Translations under genes and position numbers: made by a program
Part shown: positions 41,984 through 50,163 of the stretch, in pieces
Numbering within the stretch: position 1 is the stretch's first letter
How the letters are laid out: each line of letters opens with the position of its first letter
DNA from: Paenibacillus durus
GTDB taxonomy: Bacteria > Bacillota > Bacilli > Paenibacillales > Paenibacillaceae
Assembly: GCF_000756615.1 (NCBI RefSeq)
Contig: NZ_CP009288.1
Location: forward strand, 4,092,001 to 4,156,000
Direction of reading: 5' to 3'
DNA length: 64,000 nucleotides
The notes under the pieces: model-generated
Seen by the model: the letters and a program-made list of their open reading frames with translations, nothing else
Told to the model about the DNA's origin: nothing
Database searches by the model: none

Positions 41984-42006
41984 ACCGCCCTTGAATCAAG
42001 GGCGGT
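41984..42006 (-). other. Intercistronic hairpin between pflB and pflA
   Basis: Perfect 10-bp stem ACCGCCCTTG/CAAGGGCGGT with a 3-nt loop. It is followed by TAAAATC on the minus strand, so it is a poor terminator and more likely a stability or partial-termination element that sets pflB above pflA. Confidence 0.7.
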
Positions 42007-42058
42007 ATCACCTTGCATGTTACAGCATATTTAAAGTTTAATTTACGTTAGAGACAAC

Positions 42059-44320
42059 TTACATCGATCCGTGGAACGTACGGTTAATAACATCGAGTTG
42101 TTGTTCACGAGTCAGCTTGATGAAGTTAACGGCATAACCGGATACGCGGATGGTGAGTTGCGGGTAGTTCTCAGGATGTTCCATAGCGTCCATCAGTTGT
42201 TCGCGGTTAAATACGTTAACGTTCAAGTGATGACCTTTGCTGTGGAAATATCCGTCCATCATGGATACCAGGTTCGCCTTGCGTCCTTCTTCATCTTTAC
42301 CCAGGGCCTTAGGAACGATCGAGAAGGTATTGGAAATACCGTCAAGGCTGTCTTCATAAGGCAGTTTAGCTACGGAGCTCAGGGAAGCAAGAGCACCCTT
42401 CTTGTCGCGTCCATGCATTGGGTTAGCACCAGGTGCGAACGGTTCGCCTTTTTTACGTCCGTCAGGCGTAGTACCGGTTTTCTTGCCGTATACAACGTTC
42501 GAAGTAATTGTCAGAATTGATTGAGTCGGCAGGGAATCACGATAAGTTTGATGTTTACGAATCATGTTCATGAAGGACTCAACCAGTTCAACTGCAATGC
42601 TGTCAACAGCATCATCGTTGTTGCCGTAGCAAGGGAATTCACCTTCGATTTCGAAGTCTACTGCAATGCCTTGTTCGTTGCGGATCGGTTTAACTTTAGC
42701 GTATTTGATCGCGCTCAGGGAGTCGGTAGCAACCGACAGACCAGCGATACCGCAAGCCATCGTACGCAGAATGTCACGGTCATGCAGTGCCATTTCAATG
42801 CGTTCGTAGGAATATTTATCATGCATGTAGTGGATAACGTTAAGAGTATTGATGTAAGTCTTAGCAAGCCATTCCATCATCGGTTTGAAGCGGCTGATTA
42901 CTTCGTTGTAATCGAGCACTTCGGAAGTAATGCGCGGATATTCAGGTCCGACTTGAACGCCGGATTTCTCATCCACACCACCGTTGATAGCGTACAGCAG
43001 AGCTTTAGCCAGGTTGGCGCGTGCGCCGAAGAATTGCATTTGTTTACCGATGCGCATTGCGGATACGCAGCATGCAATACCGTAGTCATCGCCATAGATC
43101 GGACGCATCAGATCGTCATTTTCGTATTGGATCGAGCTAGTCTCGATAGATACTTTGGCGCAATATTTCTTGAATCCTTCAGGAAGCTTCTCGGACCACA
43201 GAACAGTCAGGTTCGGCTCTGGAGCCGGTCCCAGGTTGTACAGAGTGTGCAGGAAACGGAAGCTGTTCTTCGTAACGCGAGTTCTTCCGTCCACGGACAT
43301 ACCGCCGATGGATTCTGTTACCCAAGTCGGGTCACCGGAGAACAAGTCGTTGTACTCAGGAGTACGAAGGAATTTCACGATACGCAGTTTCATAACGAAA
43401 TGGTCAACAAGCTCTTGAGCTTGCTCTTCAGTCAAAGTACCCTCTTCAACGTCGCGTTGAACGTAGATATCCAGGAAGGAAGATACCCGTCCAAGGGACA
43501 TCGCGGCACCGTTTTGTTCCTTGATAGCAGCCAGGTAGCCGAAGTATACCCATTGGAAAGCTTCTTTCGCAGTGTTCGCAGGTTTGGAAATATCAAGCCC
43601 GTGCGCAGCAGCCATTTCTTTCAGCTCGCTCAGGGCACGGATTTGCTCCGACAGCTCTTCACGAAGACGAATGACGCTTTCGCTCATGGAATCCACTTCA
43701 AGGTTAAGCTGATCTTGCTTCTTTTCCTTGATCAAGAAATCAATACCGTACAGAGCAACACGGCGATAGTCGCCGATAATACGGCCGCGGCCGTAAGCAT
43801 CAGGAAGACCCGTAATGATGCCCGCTTTACGAACGGCTCTCATATCATTTGTATATGCATCAAAAACGCCTTGGTTATGCGTTTTGCGGATATTCGTAAA
43901 CATGTCAACAATGTTGCTCGGAAGTTCGAAACCATAGGCTTTGGTAGCATCGATCATCATCTTGATACCGCCGAACGGTTGAATCGAACGTTTGAAAGGC
44001 GCATCTGTTTGAACGCCTACAATTTGTTCCTTGTCCTTGTCGATGTAGCCAGGTTTGTGAGAAGTGATGGTGGAAACCGTGTTAAGATCAATATCCCACA
44101 CGCCGCCTTTTTCTCTTTCCTCTTTGCTCAATTGGGAAATAATTTTCCACAATTCGTTAGTGTTGCTGGTTGGACCCACGAGGAAATCTTCGTTTCCTTC
44201 ATAAGGTTTGATGTTCTTCTCGATGAAATCATTGACGTTGACATGCTTGCTCCATTTGCCACTAACAAATCCACGCCATCCCGACTTAACTTCTTGTACT
44301 TCTCTTTCAATCACCGACAT
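42059..44320 (-). CDS. pflB: Formate C-acetyltransferase (pyruvate formate-lyase)
   Basis: Glycyl-radical enzyme turning pyruvate and CoA into acetyl-CoA and formate without oxygen. The 753 residues are full length. The catalytic cysteine pair lies in GIACCVSAMRIGKQ, and the glycyl-radical site in VRVSGYAVNF near the C-terminus. ATG at 44320 with GGAGGG. The minus-strand promoter region has two FNR boxes. The shortage of stop triplets in the opposite frame gives a long antisense open frame, which I read as a codon-bias effect of a highly expressed gene. Confidence 0.98.
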   Translation of the reverse strand: MSVIEREVQEVKSGWRGFVSGKWSKHVNVNDFIEKNIKPYEGNEDFLVGPTSNTNELWKIISQLSKEEREKGGVWDIDLNTVSTITSHKPGYIDKDKEQIVGVQTDAPFKRSIQPFGGIKMMIDATKAYGFELPSNIVDMFTNIRKTHNQGVFDAYTNDMRAVRKAGIITGLPDAYGRGRIIGDYRRVALYGIDFLIKEKKQDQLNLEVDSMSESVIRLREELSEQIRALSELKEMAAAHGLDISKPANTAKEAFQWVYFGYLAAIKEQNGAAMSLGRVSSFLDIYVQRDVEEGTLTEEQAQELVDHFVMKLRIVKFLRTPEYNDLFSGDPTWVTESIGGMSVDGRTRVTKNSFRFLHTLYNLGPAPEPNLTVLWSEKLPEGFKKYCAKVSIETSSIQYENDDLMRPIYGDDYGIACCVSAMRIGKQMQFFGARANLAKALLYAINGGVDEKSGVQVGPEYPRITSEVLDYNEVISRFKPMMEWLAKTYINTLNVIHYMHDKYSYERIEMALHDRDILRTMACGIAGLSVATDSLSAIKYAKVKPIRNEQGIAVDFEIEGEFPCYGNNDDAVDSIAVELVESFMNMIRKHQTYRDSLPTQSILTITSNVVYGKKTGTTPDGRKKGEPFAPGANPMHGRDKKGALASLSSVAKLPYEDSLDGISNTFSIVPKALGKDEEGRKANLVSMMDGYFHSKGHHLNVNVFNREQLMDAMEHPENYPQLTIRVSGYAVNFIKLTREQQLDVINRTFHGSM

Positions 44321-44481
44321 GCTAATCCCTCCATATATTTATATGATTTGTAGAGATCGCGGGCTTGAAGGTTAATCCCGTGTCTCGTGATCCCACGCTG
44401 TTATCTGTAACAAAATCCATAATTGAAGTTCAATAACTGGGATCTTATATAAACATCTTAGTTTACTTTCCCGGAGAAAAC

Positions 44482-44528
44482 TGTGACAAATATCACCATT
44501 CAGCATCTTTTCGGTGATATTTGTCACT
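44482..44528. promoter_or_regulatory. Two FNR boxes forming an inverted repeat before pflB
   Basis: TGTGACAAATATCACC (44482-44497) and GGTGATATTTGTCACT (44513-44528) both fit TGTGA-N6-TCACN. They are exact reverse complements over 15 bp and would form a 15-bp RNA stem. A minus-strand -10 TAAGAT (44455-44460) puts the first box at about -41.5 and the second about 31 bp farther. The hairpin is also placed to end adhE transcripts (next is AGTTTTCTCC). Confidence 0.85.
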
Positions 44529-44603
44529 CAAGGGACAATCCCAGTTTGAACTGTCAAAAAGCCTATTTCTGTATATGCATTAAGCCTGATTCAGACTTAA
44601 AAA

Positions 44604-47225
44604 TTAGTTGTCAAATCTGCCGTAGAAGGCATTACGGTATACGTCGGCAAGTTCGCTTACCAGCGGCAGCTTCGGATTGGCAGTTGTGCATTGGTCTTCG
44701 AAGGCTTTATCGGCCAAGTAGTCTACATTGGCTTCGAAATCCTTCGGATCGAAGCCCAGTTGCTGGAAGGAATCTTCGATACCCAGTTTTTTGTTCAACT
44801 CGCGAATGGCGTTGATCAGGCTGTTGATACCTTCTTCGGTAGTGCGGGCAGGCAGTCCCAAAATACGGGCGATTTCAGCGTAGCGCTCGTCAGCCACAAA
44901 GTGCGAATATTTCGGGAACGAAGCGAACTTCGAAGGTTTTTTCGCATTGTAGCGGATAACGTGCGGCAACAGGATAGCGTTGGTGCGTCCATGAGGCGTG
45001 TGGTATTGACCGCCCCATTTGTGCGCTAAGCTGTGGTTGATGCCAAGGAACGCGTTGGCAAAGGCCATACCGGCCAGCGTCGATGCATTATGCATTTTCT
45101 CACGGGCAAGCTTGTCGGCTTCCAGTGCGGATTTCTCCAGATATTGGAATACCAACTGAATAGCTTTGATAGCAAGACCGTCGGAGTAGTCGCTTGCCAG
45201 GATGGACACATAGGCCTCGATCGCATGTGTCAGCACGTCCATACCCGTATCAGCAACAGCTGTTCTCGGCAAGCTATATACGAATTCCGGATCGATAATG
45301 GCTACGTCAGGAGTAAGCTCATAATCGGCCAGCGGATACTTCATATTTGGAGTAGTTGTTTTGTCGGTAATAACCGCGAAGGAGGTTACTTCCGAACCAG
45401 TACCCGAAGTTGTAGGGATTGCAACTAATTTCGCTTTAATGCCCAGTTTCGGGAATTTGTAGACCCGTTTGCGGATATCCATGAATTTTTGCTTCAGACC
45501 ATCAAAGTCAGCATCCGGATGTTCGTAGAACAGCCACATTCCTTTTGCAGCATCCATAGAGGAACCGCCGCCAAGGGCGATGATGCAGTCCGGCTGGAAT
45601 CTGTTCATCATGGCAGTACCTTTTTCAACTGTAGTTGTCGATGGATCCGGTTCAACTTCCGAGAACACTTCGATTGCTACAGGAGTTTGGCGTTGACGCA
45701 GGTAGTGCTCAACTCTTTCCACATAACCCAGTTTAACCATCATCGGGTCGGTGATGATTGCTACACGAGTGATGTCAGGCATTTTGGCCAGGTATTGGGT
45801 TGCGCCTTTTTCAAAGTAGATCTTCTCCGGCAGTTTAAACCATTGCATATTCACGGTACGACGATTCACCCTTTTCACGTTGATCAAGTTAATGGCAGTA
45901 ACGTTTTGGGATACCGAGTTGCGGCCATAGGATCCGCAGCCCAGAGTCAGCGAAGGGATGTTCGTGTTATAGATGTCGCCGATTGCACCATGGGTGGAAG
46001 GCGAATTTACGAGAATACGTCCGGTTTGCAGACGGTTGGAGAATTTCATGATTACTTCTTCGTTGTTCGAGTGGATAGCAGAGCTATGCCCCATGCCTCC
46101 GAATTCAACGATCTGAGCCGCACGCTCGATGCCTTGGTCCGCATTCTTAACTTTGTAGCAAGCCAGAACCGGGCTCAGTTTCTCAGCGGACAGCGGGTAT
46201 TTCGTGCCCACGCCTTCGAGTTCTGCAATCAGGATTTTGGTGCCTGCAGGCACTTGAATTCCGCACATTTCAGCGATTTTTACAGCGGATTGACCGACGA
46301 TTACCGGGTTAACCGCGCATTTTTCTACGTTCATCGCGCCGTTGGTCAGCTTGGCAGCTTCTTCTTTGTTGACAAAGTAGCAACCGTTGGCGATCAATTT
46401 CTTCTTCACTTGGTCGAAAATCGGCTCTTCGATGATGATAGCCTGCTCGGATGCGCAGATCATGCCGTTGTCAAATGTTTTCGAAAGAATAATGTCATTT
46501 ACCGCTTGATCGATATCAGCGCTCTTTTCAATGAAGGCAGGTACGTTACCAGGGCCTACGCCAAGAGCCGGTTTGCCGCAGCTGTATGCCGCTTTAACCA
46601 TTGCAGATCCGCCTGTTGCCAGGATCAGAGCCACACCATCATTGTTCATCAGTGCGTTAGTTTTATCCATTGTCGGCTGCTCGATCCATTGGATGCAATT
46701 CTCCGGTGCGCCGGCTTTGACAGCAGCATCATGCAAAATCTTTGCAGCAGCGGCACTACACTCTTGCGCAGATGGATGGAAACCGAATATAATAGGATTG
46801 CGTGTCTTGGCGGCGATCAATGCTTTAAACATCGTGGTGGATGTTGGGTTGGTTACCGGTGTGATGCCCATAACGATGCCAACTGGCTCGGCAATCTTTT
46901 GGAAGTTGTCATAAGGATTATCTTCGATAACACCTACAGTTTTGTCATACTTGATTCCATGGTAGATATATTCTGTAGCAAAGATGTTCTTGGTGATCTT
47001 GTCTTCGTAAACACCGCGGCCAGTTTCTTCAACTGCCAGTTTAGCCAGGTACATATGCTTGTCGAGTCCGGCCAGCGCCATAGCATGAACGATATTGTTG
47101 ACTTGCTCTTGATCAAGGGCCATATAAGCTTCTTGAGCTTTCTTTGCTTTATCTACCAATGTCTGAATATATTCTTCAGCGGTAGGTTGTTTCACTTGGG
47201 CGGCCACTTCATTCTTTACTGCCAT
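44604..47225 (-). CDS. adhE: Bifunctional acetaldehyde-CoA/alcohol dehydrogenase
   Basis: Reduces acetyl-CoA to ethanol in two steps and reoxidises NADH in fermentation. The 873 residues consist of an N-terminal aldehyde dehydrogenase (catalytic Cys in FDNGMICASEQAIIIEEP) and a C-terminal iron-dependent alcohol dehydrogenase (GGGSSMDAAKGMW, HAIEAYVS, GINHSLAHKWGGQYHTPHGR with the iron-binding histidines). The linker has ITDPMMVKLGYVE. ATG at 47225 with AGGAGG. The promoter has a combined FNR/Rex-like box. Confidence 0.98.
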   Translation of the reverse strand: MAVKNEVAAQVKQPTAEEYIQTLVDKAKKAQEAYMALDQEQVNNIVHAMALAGLDKHMYLAKLAVEETGRGVYEDKITKNIFATEYIYHGIKYDKTVGVIEDNPYDNFQKIAEPVGIVMGITPVTNPTSTTMFKALIAAKTRNPIIFGFHPSAQECSAAAAKILHDAAVKAGAPENCIQWIEQPTMDKTNALMNNDGVALILATGGSAMVKAAYSCGKPALGVGPGNVPAFIEKSADIDQAVNDIILSKTFDNGMICASEQAIIIEEPIFDQVKKKLIANGCYFVNKEEAAKLTNGAMNVEKCAVNPVIVGQSAVKIAEMCGIQVPAGTKILIAELEGVGTKYPLSAEKLSPVLACYKVKNADQGIERAAQIVEFGGMGHSSAIHSNNEEVIMKFSNRLQTGRILVNSPSTHGAIGDIYNTNIPSLTLGCGSYGRNSVSQNVTAINLINVKRVNRRTVNMQWFKLPEKIYFEKGATQYLAKMPDITRVAIITDPMMVKLGYVERVEHYLRQRQTPVAIEVFSEVEPDPSTTTVEKGTAMMNRFQPDCIIALGGGSSMDAAKGMWLFYEHPDADFDGLKQKFMDIRKRVYKFPKLGIKAKLVAIPTTSGTGSEVTSFAVITDKTTTPNMKYPLADYELTPDVAIIDPEFVYSLPRTAVADTGMDVLTHAIEAYVSILASDYSDGLAIKAIQLVFQYLEKSALEADKLAREKMHNASTLAGMAFANAFLGINHSLAHKWGGQYHTPHGRTNAILLPHVIRYNAKKPSKFASFPKYSHFVADERYAEIARILGLPARTTEEGINSLINAIRELNKKLGIEDSFQQLGFDPKDFEANVDYLADKAFEDQCTTANPKLPLVSELADVYRNAFYGRFDN

Positions 47226-47273
47226 TTCCCTCGTCCTCCTGTCAATTTGTGTTTGTTCCTCTCTACAAAATCG

Positions 47274-47317
47274 ATAATATCACATCATGTGCCACTTGTA
47301 TAGTGAAATCTTTCACA
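47274..47317 (-). promoter_or_regulatory. adhE promoter with FNR/Rex-like box
   Basis: Minus strand: TGTGAAAGATTTCACT (47302-47317) matches FNR TGTGA-N6-TCACT and also resembles the Rex box TTGTGAAATATTTCACAA, as the preceding base is T. A -10 TATTAT (47274-47279) puts its centre at about -41.5, a class II activator position. Confidence 0.8.
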
Positions 47318-47960
47318 AAGTATAAAAATTTTTTTCTTCTATTATAAAACCGCTTACATTACGCCTCTTTTTTAGGGCCATCCTTCCTATATCCTTCTCT
47401 TTCTATGCTTATTAATCTCAGACTAACAATCGTTTCTATAGAAGAAATCAATGCCTTTATCCGGGAAATTGCATAAGTTGTCGCTTGTTAGCAGAACTAT
47501 CCATGCTATTATTCCTAATTTTAATTAAAACTGAGGTTTTTTTGCAAAAGAAGGCTTCATGCTCCGCCGCGCCGCTGATCCGGGAAGCTTTCAAGATCAC
47601 TGGGAATATGCCAACAAAATAACTTCTTATATAGTATGATCAATCTCCGGCAAAAAAATCGGAAAGCCCCACAGCAGTTCATTACCATTTCTTCGGGTAA
47701 GAGCAAGGCGGAAACGTAATAGTCTCCCGATTTGACCCAGATTCGTACAACAACATCATTCAAGCCGGAATAAGCAATCATGTTCATTGTTCTGACCGGC
47801 TTATGTCAGCTCTTAAAAAGTTGTGTCTTAAATCACATTCTACTTGCCTAAGGCTTAACCATGTTTTATATTAAGAAAAGCTGTTTGCTCCCTTTCGGGT
47901 AACGAAAACAGCATTATTAGAAAAACCTATTAGAAATCACACTAAAAATCGCGCTTTTGA
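47318..47960. other. Long gap between adhE and fnr
   Basis: About 640 bp of mostly AT-rich DNA. It has a GCTGTTT...AAACAGC hairpin (about 47879-47914) that could end a plus-strand transcript. A minus-strand open frame (47557-47787, 76 codons) starts with a protein-like stretch (NMIAYSGLNDVVVRIWVKS) but has no ribosome site and a disordered end; it may be a decayed gene. Nothing else was recognised. Confidence 0.4.
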
Positions 47961-48041
47961 AGTGAAAATAATCACAATGTTGAAAATTAGACACTTTTTC
48001 CGTGATTTTTCCACCCACAATTAAAAAATTCATTGTATAAT
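47961..48041 (+). promoter_or_regulatory. fnr upstream region: FNR box and -10
   Basis: AGTGAAAATAATCACA (47961-47976; reverse TGTGATTATTTTCACT) is a good FNR box. The -10 TATAAT is at 48036-48041, which puts this box near -80. A poorer half-site CGTGA (48001-48005) lies near -40. Autoregulation is likely; the exact activation site is not certain. Confidence 0.65.
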
Positions 48042-48090
48042 TAATTTAAAATTTATTGAAAAACTGAGGGAATAAAGGGGGATGTCGATT

Positions 48091-48807
48091 ATGAAAGAAC
48101 ATACGAATGTTATCGAAGCCCACGGAAACACTAACTGTTTCTCCGAACAAAACTTTAACAGACTGCTAGTAACGATGAAAGAAAGGTTGGTTCCGGAAGG
48201 CTCTCATTTATTCTGGGAAGGCGATTATTCGGATAAGCTGTTTTATCTCAAACGCGGACGCGTCAAGCTGACAAAATCCACGGATGAAGGCAAGGAACTC
48301 ATACTTTATATGTATCAAGCCGGCGACATGGTCGGCCAAGCCGATCCCTTCTTCAGCACGAAGCACAGCTTCACTGCCGAAGTGATCGAGGAGAGCGAGG
48401 TCGGTGTGATCGAACACAAAGATCTCGAAATTCTGATCTGCCAGCACTGTGATTTTGCCATCGACTTTATGAAATGGATGGGTATTCATCACCGCCTGAC
48501 GCAAACCAAGTTCCGCGATTTGATGATGTACGGCAAACCGGGCGCGCTCTGCTCCACGCTGATTCGTCTGAGTCATACGTACGGCGAGAAGAACGGCGAG
48601 GCTATTCTGATTAACAAAAAAATTACACATACCGACTTGTCCAACATGATCGGCGCGACTCGCGAGAGTGTTAATCGTATGCTTAGCGATCTTCGCAAAA
48701 AAGACGCCGTAGAATACGAGAACGGCATGATTGTTATTAAAAATATTGAGATGCTTCAGGAAATCTGCCATTGTGAGATGTGCCCAACCGAGATCTGCCG
48801 AATCTAA
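48091..48807 (+). CDS. fnr: Oxygen-responsive regulator FNR (Crp/Fnr family)
   Basis: The 238 residues have an N-terminal cyclic-nucleotide-like beta barrel (HLFWEGDYSDKLFYLKRGRV), a dimer helix, and the C-terminal HTH (THTDLSNMIGATRESVNRML). The tail CHCEMCPTEIC carries the cysteine cluster that binds the 4Fe-4S centre in the Bacillus-type FNR, unlike the N-terminal cysteines of E. coli. The ATG at 48091 has AAAGGGGG nine bases upstream; an ATG at 48082 directly follows that run. It likely activates pflBA, adhE, nirBDC and ric here. Confidence 0.94.
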   Translation: MKEHTNVIEAHGNTNCFSEQNFNRLLVTMKERLVPEGSHLFWEGDYSDKLFYLKRGRVKLTKSTDEGKELILYMYQAGDMVGQADPFFSTKHSFTAEVIEESEVGVIEHKDLEILICQHCDFAIDFMKWMGIHHRLTQTKFRDLMMYGKPGALCSTLIRLSHTYGEKNGEAILINKKITHTDLSNMIGATRESVNRMLSDLRKKDAVEYENGMIVIKNIEMLQEICHCEMCPTEICRI

Positions 48808-48889
48808 CATCCCAACTATTTTACCCTATTCTTTCCTCAGTGAATCATAAATTGTCCGTGTTTTTGACCCTTTGATTTTCGTGGTCAGG

Positions 48890-48913
48890 GCGCCCTGTTT
48901 GGGCGCTTTTTTT
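48890..48913 (+). terminator. Terminator of fnr
   Basis: GCGCCC-TGTTT-GGGCGC followed by seven T residues. Confidence 0.92.
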
Positions 48914-48925
48914 CTTTTATTTCAG

Positions 48926-48967
48926 AAAAAAACGGCAAGCCCCCAACCCATCGGAGACATGCCGTTT
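48926..48967 (-). terminator. Terminator of nirBDC
   Basis: On the minus strand AAACGGCA pairs with TGCCGTTT across a 22-nt loop, followed by a T-run of seven in total. Confidence 0.85.
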
Positions 48968-48987
48968 GTTCTCATAATACTTAAATC

Positions 48988-49779
48988 CTATCGCTTGCTG
49001 CGGACGGAACGGACGGGCGAAATGACCCAATAAGCCATGCCGACGAATACGCCGCCGCCGATCATATTGCCCAGCGTGACCGGAATCATGTTATGCAGCC
49101 AACCGGCCAAGCTGACGGTCTCCGGATGGTTCGGCAGCAGCAGTGCCACGCTCATCAGTGTCATGTTCGCCACACTGTGCTCGTAGCCGCTCGCGATGAA
49201 GGCAAGCAGACACCACCAGATCAGCACCAGCTTGGCGCCTTCGCTCTTCGCTCTGGACGACATCCAGATCGCCAGACAGACGAGCCAGTTGCACAGAATC
49301 CCGCGGAAGAACAATTCGGAAAAAGGCAGGCTCATCTTTTTGGCAGCAGCGGCGAAGAGCAGATGATCCGGGGCAGCGGCCTTGAACAGTCCTGTTCCTT
49401 GCACCAGCCAGGCCAGGAGCAGCGCGCCGGCAAGGTTGCCGAGAAAAACGATGATCCAGTTCTTGATCGTATCCCATACGCTCGTTCTGCCTGCCAGAGT
49501 GCTGGCGGTAAAGAACATGTTATTTCCGGTAAACAGCTCTGAACCGGCAAAGATGACCAGCGTCAGCGCGATGCCGAAGGTTGCTCCCATTACGAGCGGC
49601 TGGAAGGGCGACTTGGCCGCTGCCAGAGGCGCTCCCAAAGTAAAGATCAGGATGATGCCGATACCGACATAAGCGCCGGCAAGCAGCGCGGCCAATGCAT
49701 AACGCGGCAGGCTTTCGTTCATTTTGTCGCGTTTGGTAACCGCAGCAGTAATAATATTTTCCACACTTTGCGTAAACAT
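48988..49779 (-). CDS. nirC: Formate/nitrite transporter family protein (NirC-like)
   Basis: Pentameric membrane channel for nitrite or formate. The 263 residues have six membrane helices and family motifs GAYVGIGIILIF, GSELFTGNNMFF, FLGNLAGALLLAWLV, GILCNWLVCLAIWM and GYEHSVANM. As it follows nirB and nirD with a 35-bp gap, nitrite uptake is the likely job, although pflB nearby makes formate transport possible. ATG at 49779 with GAGGTG. Confidence 0.92.
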   Translation of the reverse strand: MFTQSVENIITAAVTKRDKMNESLPRYALAALLAGAYVGIGIILIFTLGAPLAAAKSPFQPLVMGATFGIALTLVIFAGSELFTGNNMFFTASTLAGRTSVWDTIKNWIIVFLGNLAGALLLAWLVQGTGLFKAAAPDHLLFAAAAKKMSLPFSELFFRGILCNWLVCLAIWMSSRAKSEGAKLVLIWWCLLAFIASGYEHSVANMTLMSVALLLPNHPETVSLAGWLHNMIPVTLGNMIGGGVFVGMAYWVISPVRSVRSKR

Positions 49780-49814
49780 GCCCCTAACACCTCATTATTT
49801 TTCTCTGACTATCC

Positions 49815-50135
49815 TTAAATCCCGATAACAACGGTATCTCCGTCAACATGAACCGGATAAGCCGCCGCCTGTCCCTTGTCGGGCGCCTGAACCTCGCCGG
49901 TGCGAAGATCGATTTTCCAATCGTACAGCGGGTCGTACAGGTAATGCCCGGATACGATTCCCTCGGCCAAAGGGCCGCCTTTGGGATGGGGATTGCGGTT
50001 CTCCAGAGCGTAGAACTCGTCTCCCGAAGTACGGAATACGGCCAGTTCTTTGCCTTCGATAACGATCACGCGGCCGATTTGCTTCAAATAGTCCTCTACC
50101 TTGCCTGCGGCATAGGTCTGTCTTGCTGCTCCCAT
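49815..50135 (-). CDS. nirD: Nitrite reductase small subunit, Rieske-like but lacking ligands
   Basis: Small subunit of assimilatory-type NADH nitrite reductase. The 106 residues have the Rieske-like fold with GGPLAEGIVSGHYLYDPLYDWKIDLRTGEVQ (in pieces GGPLAEGIVSG, YDPLYDWKIDL). Where related Firmicutes proteins show CPH and CPLHDW, this one reads NPH and DPLYDW, so both cysteines and one histidine of the cluster are replaced. E. coli NirD also lacks a cluster, so the protein may still work structurally. The ATG at 50135 follows AAAGGAGAG; the open frame extends to 50186 inside nirB's end. Confidence 0.92.
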   Translation of the reverse strand: MGAARQTYAAGKVEDYLKQIGRVIVIEGKELAVFRTSGDEFYALENRNPHPKGGPLAEGIVSGHYLYDPLYDWKIDLRTGEVQAPDKGQAAAYPVHVDGDTVVIGI

Positions 50136-50163
50136 CGTTCTCTCTCCTTTTGCCCGGATTGAT

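Noticed and set aside
42521..44353. 610-codon plus-strand open frame opposite pflB
   Set aside because: It is the exact antisense of the well-supported pflB gene, has no ribosome site, and its product has no domain. Strong codon bias in pflB (few codons whose complement is a stop) explains it.
45489..47303. 604-codon plus-strand open frame opposite adhE
   Set aside because: Antisense of adhE with no family features or ribosome site; the same codon-bias effect as for pflB.
47557..47787. 76-codon minus-strand frame in the adhE-fnr gap
   Set aside because: The first 35 residues look somewhat protein-like, but there is no ribosome site and the end is disordered. Mentioned in the gap description rather than called as a gene.
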